From an uncultured Pseudomonadota bacterium (GTDB lineage: Bacteria; Pseudomonadota; Gammaproteobacteria; Steroidobacterales; Steroidobacteraceae): a DNA stretch of 44,068 nt. The translations under genes were made by a program, and so were the position numbers. The notes under the pieces were generated by a model. It saw only the letters and a list, made by a program, of their open reading frames with translations, was not told where the DNA came from and made no database searches. Of the stretch, positions 35,265-43,698 are shown one piece after another (within the stretch, counting starts at the first letter, position 1; every line of letters starts with the position of its first letter). The stretch spans positions 58,521 to 102,588 of the forward strand of contig CADEFQ010000007.1 in the NCBI GenBank assembly GCA_902826635.1, given 5' to 3'.

Positions 35265-38200
35265 AGCCCTCGACGCGGGCCCCCGCCCCGTCCCTCTCGC
35301 CCTTGCTCAACGCCCGCCCGAACCACGGGCCGATCTTGCGTTCGAGGTCGTCGATGACCGTGAACACGGCCGGAACGATCACCAGCGTGAGCGCCGTCGA
35401 GGTGATGAGCCCGCCGATCACGGCGATCGCCATCGGCGACCGGAACGCGGACTCACCGGTCAGGTTGAGCGCCACCGGCAACATGCCGGCCACCATCGCG
35501 ACCGTGGTCATCACGATCGGTCGCGCGCGTTTGTGCCCGGATTCGATCAGCGCGGTCACCCGGTCGCGGCCGGCGCGCATTTCCTCGATCGCGAAATCAA
35601 CCAGCAGGATCGAGTTCTTCGCGACGATGCCCATCAGCATCAGTACGCCGATCACCGCCGGCAACGACAGGGACTTGCCCGTGAGCATCAGCGCGAGCGC
35701 CGCGCCACCGATCGACAGCGGCAACGCCGAGAGGATCGTGATCGGCTGGAACACGCGCGCGAACAGCAGCACGAGCACCGCGAACACCATCAGCACGCCG
35801 GCCGCGATCGCCAGCAGGAAGTTCGAGAACAGCTCGTTCATCATCTCCGCGTCGCCCTTTTCGATCAGGCGCACGCCCTGCGGCATGTGCTTGAGGGTCG
35901 GCAGATTCATCATTTTCTTCATCGCGACACTCGGCTCGACGCCGTTTCGATCGGCTTCGACGGCGACACGCCGGCTCTGGTTATAGCGCCGGACAGTGCT
36001 CGGCCCCTGGCCGAAGCTGATGTCCGCGACGGCCTTGAGAGGCACCGTGCCGCCGCCCGCCGTCGGTACCGGCAGGTTCTCGATCGAGCCCAGGTCTGCG
36101 CGCGACTTTTCGACGAGGCTCACGCGAATCGGCACCTGGCGATCTGCGAGCGAGAACTTGGCGCCGTTCTGCGCGAGATCCCCGATGGTCGCAATGCGCA
36201 CCGTCTGGCCGATGCTCGCGACGGTGACGCCGAGTTCGGCGGCAAGATCGAGGCGCGGGCGAATCACGATTTCGGGTCGCGGCATGTCGCCGTTGATGCG
36301 CGGGTCGCGCAGTTCGGGCAGGGTCCGCATCTCATCGATGATCTTCTCCGCCGTCCGCTGCACGAGTTCCGAGTCGTCGCCCGTGATGAAGAGCGTGATG
36401 TCCCGGCCGAGCCCGCCGTGCTGGCTCTGGAAGCTGATGCGCGCGTCTGCAATCCCGCGCAGTTCCCTGATCATCTCTCGCTCCCACTCCTCCTGCGAGA
36501 GCTTGCGGTCCGTCGGCTCGACGAGATTGATGTAGAGGGTCGCGCGACGTACGTCGCCCGCGTCATCGGAACCGATCGACTCGACGACGTCGATCACCTC
36601 GGGGCGCTTGCGAACCATCGCGGTGGCGCGCGCGGATACGGCCGCCGTGTCCTCGAGGCGCACGCCCGGAGGTAGCTCGATATTGAGCGTGGTAGACGAT
36701 TGGTCGGTCGTCGGAATGAAGGCCTGCGGCACGGACATCAGCGCAAACACCGACAGGATGAAGAACACGGTGCCGCCGAGGATCGTGAGCCAGCGGTGCT
36801 GGATGCACAGTCGCAGGAAACCGAGGTAACGGGTCAGGATGGGCCCGTCGCCCTGCGTGACCGCGCCGTGAGCCTTGAGCGTGTAGGCGGCGATCAACGG
36901 CGTAATGAGTCGCGCGACGAGCAGCGACATGAACACGGCTACCGCGACCGTGAGCCCGAACTGCTTGAAAAACTGCCCCGTGACACCGTCCATGAAGCTC
37001 ACGGGCAGGAACACGGCGATGATCGTGGCGGACGTCGCGACCACGGCGAGGCCGATTTCGTCCGCGGCATCGAGTGCCGCCTGCCACGCGCTCTTGCCGG
37101 TGCGCATGTGCCGCACGATGTTCTCGATCTCGACGATGGCATCATCGACCAGCACGCCCGCCACCAGCGACAGCGCGAGCAAGCTGATCTGGTTCAGCGT
37201 GAAGCCCATCAGCTGCATGAAATAGAAGGTCGGGATCGCCGACAGCGGAATGGCGAGCGCGGAGATGGCGGTCGATCGCCAGTCGCGCAGGAACAGGAAA
37301 ACCACGAACACGGCGAGCAGCGAACCCTCGAGCAGCGCGTGGATCGCCGAGTCATAGGTGCGCTGCGTGAACTTCACGGTCGTGAAGACCTGAGTGATCG
37401 CGACGCGCGGGAATTCCTTGCCGAGCTGGTCGACATCCTTGTGCACGAGATCGAGCACGGTGACGTCCGAGCTGCCCTTGGCCTTGAATATCGCGAAGGT
37501 GGTCGCTTCGCGGCCGTTAAAGCGCGCGAGCGAGCGGATCTCGGCCACGCCGTCGTGCACATCGGCGATATCCTTCAGCTGGGCCACCCGCCCGCCGGGC
37601 ACCGCGATGCGCGTTTCGCCCAGCTCGAACGCGGATTTCGCGCCGCCGAGCACGCGGATGGCCTGTTCGCCGCCGCCCACCTGGGCGCGGCCGCCCGGCA
37701 CGTCGAGGTTGAGCTGGCGCAGCTGCTGGTTCACCTCGACCGCGGTGATGCCGAGGGCCTGCATGCGCGCGGGGTCGAGCTCGATCCTGATTTCGCGATT
37801 CACGCCGCCGCCGCGACTCACCTGCGCGATGCCGGGTATCGCCAGCAGGCGCTTCGTGACGGTGCTATCGACGAACCACGACAGCTCCTGGGGCGTCATG
37901 TCGGTGGTACTGACGGCGAAATAGGCGATCGCACCGCCGTCGATGTCCTCACGCTGGACGACCGGCTCTTCGATGCCCTCGGGCAGCTCGCTGCGCACTT
38001 TCGCGACCGCGTCGCGCACGTCGTTGACCGCGCGGTCGACCGGCGTACCGATCTGGAATTCGACGAAGGTGAGGCTCTGGCCTTCGATGGCGCGCGAGGT
38101 GATCTCCCGCACATTGCCGACGCTCGCCACGGCGCCGTCGATCTTCTGCATCACCTGCGTCTCGATCTCGGTTGGCGCCGCGCCCGGCTGCGACACGATC

Positions 38201-38343
38201 ACCTGCACCAGCGGAAAGGAGATGTCGGGTTGCATGTTGATCGGCAAGCGGATGAAGGCCACGATGCCGAGGAAGGTGAGCACGACGAACAGGACGAGCG
38301 GCAGGGTCGGATGCCGGATCGCCCAGGCGGAAATGTTCTTCAT
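35263..38343 (-). CDS. RND efflux permease, HAE-1/AcrB-like
   Basis: A 1026-residue inner-membrane pump. It begins MKNISAWAIRHPTLPLVLFVVLTFLGIVAF (TM1), has a large periplasmic porter domain, and in TM4 LSLVAGVLVDDAIVEIENIVRHM with the paired Asp residues of the proton relay. FLFLRDWRSTAISALAIPLSAIP and GVLMLMGIVAKNSILLVDFA are typical of this family. It exports drugs, dyes or metabolites using the proton gradient. The adaptor gene precedes it with a 4-base overlap. No outer-membrane channel is encoded here, so a shared TolC-like protein is probable. Confidence 0.94.
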   Translation of the reverse strand: MKNISAWAIRHPTLPLVLFVVLTFLGIVAFIRLPINMQPDISFPLVQVIVSQPGAAPTEIETQVMQKIDGAVASVGNVREITSRAIEGQSLTFVEFQIGTPVDRAVNDVRDAVAKVRSELPEGIEEPVVQREDIDGGAIAYFAVSTTDMTPQELSWFVDSTVTKRLLAIPGIAQVSRGGGVNREIRIELDPARMQALGITAVEVNQQLRQLNLDVPGGRAQVGGGEQAIRVLGGAKSAFELGETRIAVPGGRVAQLKDIADVHDGVAEIRSLARFNGREATTFAIFKAKGSSDVTVLDLVHKDVDQLGKEFPRVAITQVFTTVKFTQRTYDSAIHALLEGSLLAVFVVFLFLRDWRSTAISALAIPLSAIPTFYFMQLMGFTLNQISLLALSLVAGVLVDDAIVEIENIVRHMRTGKSAWQAALDAADEIGLAVVATSATIIAVFLPVSFMDGVTGQFFKQFGLTVAVAVFMSLLVARLITPLIAAYTLKAHGAVTQGDGPILTRYLGFLRLCIQHRWLTILGGTVFFILSVFALMSVPQAFIPTTDQSSTTLNIELPPGVRLEDTAAVSARATAMVRKRPEVIDVVESIGSDDAGDVRRATLYINLVEPTDRKLSQEEWEREMIRELRGIADARISFQSQHGGLGRDITLFITGDDSELVQRTAEKIIDEMRTLPELRDPRINGDMPRPEIVIRPRLDLAAELGVTVASIGQTVRIATIGDLAQNGAKFSLADRQVPIRVSLVEKSRADLGSIENLPVPTAGGGTVPLKAVADISFGQGPSTVRRYNQSRRVAVEADRNGVEPSVAMKKMMNLPTLKHMPQGVRLIEKGDAEMMNELFSNFLLAIAAGVLMVFAVLVLLFARVFQPITILSALPLSIGGAALALMLTGKSLSLPAVIGVLMLMGIVAKNSILLVDFAIEEMRAGRDRVTALIESGHKRARPIVMTTVAMVAGMLPVALNLTGESAFRSPMAIAVIGGLITSTALTLVIVPAVFTVIDDLERKIGPWFGRALSKGERDGAGARVEG

Positions 38344-39452
38344 GTGGTGATCCTCACCGTTTCACCCTCGCGCAGGAACGCGCCGGCCGTCACCACGATT
38401 TGCTCGCTGCCGTCGAGGCCCGCGCTGATGACGACCCCGGACGCCATCGTGTCCGCAACGCGCACGTCACGACGCACGACTTTCAGGTTCGAGTCGATGA
38501 CATAGACGTAGGTGCCCTTCTTGTCGGCGAGCACCGCGGTCTGCGGCACGACCGTGCGGGCCGCGTCCGAGACGAGCACTTCGCCGCGCGCGAACGCGCC
38601 CGGCCGAAGATTCGGATCGGGATCGAGCGCAATACGCACTTCGCCCATGCGGCTCACCGGGTCGATCACCGCGCCCAGCAACCGCACGGTGCCCTTGAAC
38701 GTCGGCTCGACGCCGGCGATGCGCACGGTCGCCGCCTGCCCCACCGCGAGGTGCGGCAGATCCTGCTCGGCGACCTTGCCGCGCAGTTCCACTTCGCCGT
38801 CCTGCGCGAGGCGAAAGAGGGGCTCGCTGCCTGCCGAGACGATCTGTCCGACTTCCGCATTGCGCGTCAGCACGACGCCATCGAGCGGCGCCCGCACCTC
38901 CGTGCGCGCGAGCCGAGCGCGCATTTCCTTGAGTTGCGCCTCCGCCACCGCCACTTGGGCGGTGGTGGTCGCGAGCTTCGCGCGACGCTGCTCGATGACT
39001 TCCTTCGACAATGCGCCGGATGCCTCGACCCCCTGCGCGCGATTCCAGTCCGCCTGGGCGAGATTCGCATCCGCGCGCGACTGCAGCAGGGTCGCCTCGA
39101 GCCGGGCGACCTGCGGCGCCAACACCGAGGTGTCGAGCACGGCCAGACGCTGGCCCCTCTTGACCTTGTCGCCGATTTCCACGGTGACAGCCGTGATGCG
39201 CCCGCCCTCGCCGTCGATGCCGAGCGGCAGCTCATTGCGCGCGCTGATCGTGCCATTGATCGAAACGACCGAGGCCACGGGCCCGACGGTGGGCGGCGCC
39301 ACGGTCACGAGGGGCGCGAGGTCGTCGGCCGGCTTCGTGCCCGACCCGGCCACGCGGATACCGATGATGGCCGCAATGATCAAAATCGTGGCGACGCCGC
39401 CACCGATGAGAAGAGCCTTCCGGGAAATGGGGGTCTGCACAGTGGCGTCCAT
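38340..39452 (-). CDS. RND efflux periplasmic adaptor (membrane fusion protein)
   Basis: A 370-residue adaptor with an N-terminal membrane anchor (LLIGGGVATILIIAAIIGIRVAG), a lipoyl-like half motif (GRITAVTVEIGDKVKRGQRLAVLD), a coiled-coil hairpin at about residues 115-180 (LEATLLQSRADANLAQADWNRAQ), the second half motif (VRAPLDGVVLTRNAEVGQIV) and beta-barrel domains. It joins the permease to an outer-membrane channel. There is no lipobox. It lies 88 bases downstream of the tRNA-Lys on the same strand. Confidence 0.93.
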   Translation of the reverse strand: MDATVQTPISRKALLIGGGVATILIIAAIIGIRVAGSGTKPADDLAPLVTVAPPTVGPVASVVSINGTISARNELPLGIDGEGGRITAVTVEIGDKVKRGQRLAVLDTSVLAPQVARLEATLLQSRADANLAQADWNRAQGVEASGALSKEVIEQRRAKLATTTAQVAVAEAQLKEMRARLARTEVRAPLDGVVLTRNAEVGQIVSAGSEPLFRLAQDGEVELRGKVAEQDLPHLAVGQAATVRIAGVEPTFKGTVRLLGAVIDPVSRMGEVRIALDPDPNLRPGAFARGEVLVSDAARTVVPQTAVLADKKGTYVYVIDSNLKVVRRDVRVADTMASGVVISAGLDGSEQIVVTAGAFLREGETVRITT

Positions 39453-39470
39453 GACGAAATCGGATCGGGC

Positions 39471-39476
39471 AGTCTA
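39471..39476 (-). promoter_or_regulatory. -10-like box TAGACT before the RND operon
   Basis: TAGACT on the minus strand lies 18 bases before the adaptor ATG, inside the 10-mer GTAGACTGCC that also occurs upstream of liuA. No good -35 element is visible. The adaptor could also be transcribed by read-through from the tRNA. Confidence 0.35.
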
Positions 39477-39540
39477 CGCCGATCGATTTGTGCCCGCCGC
39501 CTCGACTCGGCGCATTTCACGGTACGGACAGGCGGTGCTT

Positions 39541-39616
39541 TGGTGGGCCGTGCTGGGCTCGAACCAGCGACCAACTCCTTAAAAGGGAGCTGCTCTACCA
39601 ACTGAGCTAACGGCCC
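39541..39616 (-). tRNA. tRNA-Lys (anticodon TTT), CCA encoded
   Basis: All four arms can be drawn. Acceptor GGGCCGT pairs with ACGGCCC, the D arm is GCTC/GAGC, the anticodon stem GCTCC/GGAGT holds loop CTTTTAA with anticodon TTT, and the T arm GCTGG/CCAGC holds TTCGAGC. The encoded CCA is at 39543-39541. The first ten bases overlap the end of queC, whose TAG stop is tRNA bases 8-10. The tRNA therefore seems to be made from the same transcript as queC. Confidence 0.96.
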
Positions 39617-40341
39617 ATGGAAGGGTGCGCATCATAGCGATATGGCGTCGGGTCGGCGACTCCCGCCGCTTCGAAGCCCGCACGACGCAGCCGGCACGCG
39701 TCGCAGCGACCGCAAGCCGCGCCGGACTCGTCCGCCTGGTAGCACGAAACGGTCAAGCCGAAGTCGACGCCGAGCCGCACGCCCTCACGGATGATGTCCG
39801 CCTTCCCGAGCGTGAGGAGCGGTGCGCGAATGCGGGTACCGAAGCCCTCGACCCCGGCGCGTGTCGCGAGACGCGCGAGTTCCTCGAAGGCGCGGACGAA
39901 TTCCGCCCGGCAATCGGGGTAGCCGGAGTAGTCGACGGCGTTCACGCCGATGAAGATGTCGCGTGCCCCGAGGACCTCGGCCCAACCGAGCGCCAGCGCA
40001 AGCAGGATCGTGTTGCGCGCGGGCACGTAGGTGACCGGGATGCCCTGCGAGGGTTCGACCGGCACCGCGATCGTGGCGTCGGTCAGCGCCGAGCCACCGA
40101 TGCCCGCGAGGTCGACCTGCATCAAGCGATGCTCGAGCGCCCCGAGCGCGCTCGCAACCCGGGCGGCCGCCGCGAGCTCGGCCGCGTGACGCTGGCCGTA
40201 GGCCACGGAAAGCGCGTGGCACGCATACCCTTCCGAGCGCGCGATCGCGAGTGCGGTTGCCGAGTCGAGCCCGCCGGAGAGCAACACCACCGCAGCTCGT
40301 ACCCGGTGCCCGGCACCCAAGTTCTGGTTATCGGTGCTCAT
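39607..40341 (-). CDS. queC: QueC, 7-cyano-7-deazaguanine synthase
   Basis: A 244-residue ATP-pyrophosphatase that makes preQ0 from carboxy-deazaguanine and ammonia, in queuosine synthesis. It has the PP-loop motif SGGLDS (residues 22-27), [18 protein letters not shown] and [13 protein letters not shown] typical of QueC, and a zinc site [20 protein letters not shown]. The final codons lie inside tRNA-Lys; RNase P cutting would fall within Met242 and would remove the stop. It is 3 bases from queE. The ATG at 40341 has no strong ribosome binding site. Confidence 0.95.
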   Translation of the reverse strand: MSTDNQNLGAGHRVRAAVVLLSGGLDSATALAIARSEGYACHALSVAYGQRHAAELAAAARVASALGALEHRLMQVDLAGIGGSALTDATIAVPVEPSQGIPVTYVPARNTILLALALGWAEVLGARDIFIGVNAVDYSGYPDCRAEFVRAFEELARLATRAGVEGFGTRIRAPLLTLGKADIIREGVRLGVDFGLTVSCYQADESGAACGRCDACRLRRAGFEAAGVADPTPYRYDAHPSMGR

Positions 40342-40344
40342 CCG

Positions 40345-41004
40345 TCAGCGTCCCGGCTCATCGCCCCACAGGACCTTGTGCAGCTGGATCTGAAAGCGCA
40401 CGGGCGCGCGATCCGCGAGGATCCAGTCGGCCAGTTCGCGCGCCGGCAACTGCCCGTAGCTCGGTGAGAGCAACACGGTGCAGCGCTCCGTGAGAGCGTG
40501 TTCGCGGATGCAGGCGAGGCTCCACTCGTAGTCGGCGCGATCCGTGACGACGAACTTCGCGAGGTCACGAGCCGTGAGCAGCGCCAGGTCCTCGAAGCGA
40601 TTGCGATGCGATTCGCCCGATCCCGGCGTCTTCACATCGACGACGCGCTGCACGCGGGAGTCGATGCCGGCGATGGGCAGCGCACCGCTCGTCTCGATCG
40701 ACACGGCATGACCCGCATCACAGAGTGCCGCGAGCAGTGGCAGGCAGGCGCGCTGCGCGAGCGGCTCCCCGCCCGTCACACAGACGTGGCGCACGGCAAA
40801 TCCGGAGACCTTCTCCAGGATCGCCGCCTGCGACCACCACTCGCCGCCCTGGAAAGCGTAGGCCGTATCGCAGTAGTGGCAGCGCAGCGGGCAGCCGGTC
40901 AGGCGCACGAACACGGTCGGAAAGCCGACGGTCTCGGCTTCGCCTTGCAGCGACAGGAAAATCTCGGTGACCCGAAGCCGCGACTCCGGCGCGGCCGTGC
41001 TCAC
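40345..41004 (-). CDS. queE: QueE, 7-carboxy-7-deazaguanine synthase
   Basis: A 219-residue radical SAM enzyme that rearranges carboxy-tetrahydropterin to carboxy-deazaguanine, one step before QueC. The cluster motif is CPLRCHYCDT (Cys-x3-Cys-x2-Cys); FLSLQGEAETVGFPTVFVRLTGC upstream and VTGGEPLAQRACLPLLAAL downstream are typical of QueE. The start is a GTG at 41004 that overlaps the cpoB stop by 4 bases, so it is coupled to the tol-pal operon. The frame is open further upstream but that part is antisense-type read through cpoB. Confidence 0.94.
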   Translation of the reverse strand: MSTAAPESRLRVTEIFLSLQGEAETVGFPTVFVRLTGCPLRCHYCDTAYAFQGGEWWSQAAILEKVSGFAVRHVCVTGGEPLAQRACLPLLAALCDAGHAVSIETSGALPIAGIDSRVQRVVDVKTPGSGESHRNRFEDLALLTARDLAKFVVTDRADYEWSLACIREHALTERCTVLLSPSYGQLPARELADWILADRAPVRFQIQLHKVLWGDEPGR

Positions 41005-41819
41005 CGCTCTGCGGCGATGAGACGCTTCATGCGCTCCTGCGCGAGCTTCGCCGCCTCGGTGTCGGGATAGCGCGCGACGACCTGCGCGAAGGTCTGCTTC
41101 GCGTTGTCGTAGCGTTTGAGTTCGTATTGCGAATAGCCGAGCTTCAGCAGCGCACCCGGCGCCTTGCTCGAATCGGGCCAGCGTTCGCTGACCGCCCCGA
41201 ATGCGGCGGCGGCGTTGTCGTAATCGCGCGTGACGTAGTACGCCTCGCCGAGCCAGTACTGCGCATTCGGCGCGAGCGCGCCGGTCGGGCTCGCCTCGAG
41301 AAAACCGCGAAAGCCGGCAATCGCGTCCGCGTAGCGCGCGTCCTTGAGGGCCGCGAACGCGGCGTCGTAGGCGCGCTGCTGGTCGGCGGCAGAGAGCGGC
41401 GCCCCGGGCGCCACTGCGGGGGCGACTGCGGGTGCAACGGCGGGTGTACCGACACTCGACGCCCCCGCGCCCGCGGCGCCCGCCGCCGGCTCCGCGACAC
41501 CCGATTCGAGCGCGGCGAGGCGCCGATCGAGATCGCCGTAGAGGTCGCGCTGCTGCTTCTTCGCCGCATCGACCGCGTTCTGCTGCAGGTCCGCCTTCCC
41601 GACGAGGTCGCGCGACTGCGCTTCGAGCGCCTCGACGCGCTGCGAGAGCTCGACGAGGCTCTGGTTCGCGATGATGCGCTCGACCTTGGCGACGCGCGCG
41701 TCGAGGTCCGCGAGACGGACCTGCACGGGGTCCTCCTCCGCGGGGGTGAGGCTGCAACCGCTGACCAGCAGCGTCGCGAGGGCGACGCCGGTGACGGACA
41801 CGGGCACGACATGACGCAT
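41001..41819 (-). CDS. cpoB: CpoB (YbgF), Tol-Pal system TPR protein
   Basis: A 272-residue periplasmic protein that links the Tol-Pal system to peptidoglycan synthesis at division. The signal ends in LLVSGC, a lipobox with Cys22, so this version may be lipid-anchored. A coiled coil (about residues 35-100) is followed by a proline/alanine linker with repeated VAPA units and three TPR units (DAAFAALKDARYADAIAGFRGFLEASP; NAQYWLGEAYYVTRDYDNAAAAFGAV; LLKLGYSQYELKRYDNAKQTFAQVV). It has GAGG 8 bases upstream of the ATG and lies 10 bases after pal. Confidence 0.93.
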   Translation of the reverse strand: MRHVVPVSVTGVALATLLVSGCSLTPAEEDPVQVRLADLDARVAKVERIIANQSLVELSQRVEALEAQSRDLVGKADLQQNAVDAAKKQQRDLYGDLDRRLAALESGVAEPAAGAAGAGASSVGTPAVAPAVAPAVAPGAPLSAADQQRAYDAAFAALKDARYADAIAGFRGFLEASPTGALAPNAQYWLGEAYYVTRDYDNAAAAFGAVSERWPDSSKAPGALLKLGYSQYELKRYDNAKQTFAQVVARYPDTEAAKLAQERMKRLIAAER

Positions 41820-41829
41820 GCAGCTGGCC

Positions 41830-42366
41830 TCAGTTGAGATAGACGATTTCGACGCGCCGATTCTGCGCCCAGGCGACTTCGTCGCTGCCCGCCGCGGCGG
41901 GACGCTCCTCGCCATAGCTGACGGTCGCGACCTGCGATTCGGACACGCCCTGCAGCAGCAGCGCGCGGCGCACGGTCTGCGCGCGGCGTTCGCCGAGGCC
42001 GATGTTGTACTCGCGGGTGCCCCGCTCATCCGTATGACCTTCGAGGCGCACACGCGTGCCCGGGTGCGAGGCGAGATACTGCGCATGCGCGGCAACGATC
42101 GCGGCATCCTCAGGTTTGAGCTCGGCGCGATCGAACTCGAAATAAATGATGCGCTTGCCGAGGAGTTCGCCCTGCGGTCCCGCGGACGCGGTGTCGTCAC
42201 CGAGCGGCGCCGTCGTCACGCCCTCGCCGCCCGCGGCCGCGCTGCCGGCGCCCACTTCGGTGCCCTGCGAGGTTTCGGTCGCCGGCTTCTGCACCGGCTT
42301 CTTCGAGGCGCAGCCTCCGATCGCGAGTGCACTCGCGGCCAGCCATACCCACATCACGTTTCGCAT
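41830..42366 (-). CDS. pal: Pal, peptidoglycan-associated lipoprotein
   Basis: A 178-residue outer-membrane lipoprotein with lipobox AIGGC (Cys19), a flexible linker, and the OmpA-like peptidoglycan-binding domain: [55 protein letters not shown] and [12 protein letters not shown]. It joins the outer membrane to the wall and is a partner of TolB. GAGG lies 9 bases before the ATG. It is 12 bases after tolB. Confidence 0.96.
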   Translation of the reverse strand: MRNVMWVWLAASALAIGGCASKKPVQKPATETSQGTEVGAGSAAAGGEGVTTAPLGDDTASAGPQGELLGKRIIYFEFDRAELKPEDAAIVAAHAQYLASHPGTRVRLEGHTDERGTREYNIGLGERRAQTVRRALLLQGVSESQVATVSYGEERPAAAGSDEVAWAQNRRVEIVYLN

Positions 42367-42378
42367 TCGTCTATACCT

Positions 42379-43698
42379 CTACTGCATCTTCGGCCGCTGC
42401 GGGCCCCATACCGGTTCGCGTACTTCGCCCTGGTCGGCCTTCAGCCGCTGGGTCGTCAACCCGTCGATCGACACGGTCGCGAGCACGCCCCGGCCGCGCT
42501 CGCGGCCGGCGTAGATCAGCATCGCGCCGTTCGGTGCGAAGCTGGGTGATTCATCGAGCGGCCCCTTCGACAGCTGCCGCACGACGCCCGACGCGAGATC
42601 CTGCACCGCCACCCGATAAGCGCCGCCGGCCAGGGTCACCATGGCCAGCTGTTTGCCGTCCGGCGACAGTCTCGCCCGCGCATTGTAGCTCCCCGTAAAG
42701 GTCACGCGCTTCGCAACCGCGTTCTCGACCGCGTCGGCGCGATAGATCTGCGGGCTCCCGGCCCGGTCCGACGTGAAGTAGAGCGAGCGGCCATCCGGGC
42801 TGAACACGGCCTCGGTATCGATCGCCGGATCGGACGTGACGCGGGTCAGCGCGCCGTCCGCCAGTGAGATGAGGTACACGTCGAGATTGCCCGAACTCGT
42901 CGACAGCGTGATCGCGAGACGCTTGTCGTCGGGCGAGAATGCCGGCGAACCGTTGATCCCCGCTCGCGCGATCAGGCGACGGCGTTCGCCCGTACGGACC
43001 TGCTGCAGCCAGATCGCCGACGCGCGCGACTCGAAGGATACGTAAGCGAGCCACTCCCCGTCGGTCGACCACGCGGGCGACATCAGCGGCAGCGGCGACT
43101 CCGCGATCGTGCGCGCGCCTTCGCCGTCCGCATCGGCCACGATCAGCGTGTAAGTCTGCCTCGGTGGCTGTCCACCCACCGCCACGTAGGCGATGCGCGT
43201 CGCGAAGGCGCCCGGGACGCCGAGCACTTTTTCGTACACGAGATCGCTGACCCGATGCGCGGCCTCCCGCAGCGATCCCGGCGTCGCGACCAGGCGCTGG
43301 CCCGCGATCCGCTGGCCGTTCACGAGGTTCACGAGTTCGACTTCGATCTGCACGGCGCCTGCCGCGGCCGGCGCGACCCGCCCGACGACGATGTAGTCGT
43401 TGCGGCCGGTGCGCCAGTCCGGGACGACCACATCGGCCGCGCGCGACGGCGTCTCGATCATGTCGGCGCGCGCCATGGCGCGGAAGCGACCGCTGCCTTC
43501 GAGGTCGCGTTGCACGATTGCCGCAACATCGAGGCCCCCGTCACCCGGCACGGACCGGGCGAAGGGCACGATGGCGATCGGAATGGGATCGGTCACGCCC
43601 GAAGTGATCTCGATGCGCAGCTGCGCGTGGGCGCGGGCGGCGCCGAGTGCACCGAGCAGCGCGCACGCCAGGGAAATGAGCGTTCTTCGGTCAGTCAT
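42379..43698 (-). CDS. tolB: TolB, periplasmic beta-propeller of the Tol-Pal system
   Basis: A 439-residue periplasmic protein with a signal peptide ending in AARAHAQ. An N-terminal domain is followed by propeller repeats of the S-DG-x-x-L-x-Y type: PAWSTDGEWLAYVSFESRAS, PAFSPDDKRLAITLSTSSGNLDVY, AVFSPDGRSLYFTSDRAGSPQIY and ARLSPDGKQLAMVTL. I placed the start at the ATG at 43698, which gives a short signal sequence (MTDRRTLISLACALLGALG); the start overlaps the end of tolA by 8 bases. Confidence 0.95.
   Translation of the reverse strand: MTDRRTLISLACALLGALGAARAHAQLRIEITSGVTDPIPIAIVPFARSVPGDGGLDVAAIVQRDLEGSGRFRAMARADMIETPSRAADVVVPDWRTGRNDYIVVGRVAPAAAGAVQIEVELVNLVNGQRIAGQRLVATPGSLREAAHRVSDLVYEKVLGVPGAFATRIAYVAVGGQPPRQTYTLIVADADGEGARTIAESPLPLMSPAWSTDGEWLAYVSFESRASAIWLQQVRTGERRRLIARAGINGSPAFSPDDKRLAITLSTSSGNLDVYLISLADGALTRVTSDPAIDTEAVFSPDGRSLYFTSDRAGSPQIYRADAVENAVAKRVTFTGSYNARARLSPDGKQLAMVTLAGGAYRVAVQDLASGVVRQLSKGPLDESPSFAPNGAMLIYAGRERGRGVLATVSIDGLTTQRLKADQGEVREPVWGPQRPKMQ

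Noticed and set aside
41398-41460. Repeats coding for VAPA in cpoB
   Set aside because: This is the usual low-complexity linker between the coiled coil and TPR domain.
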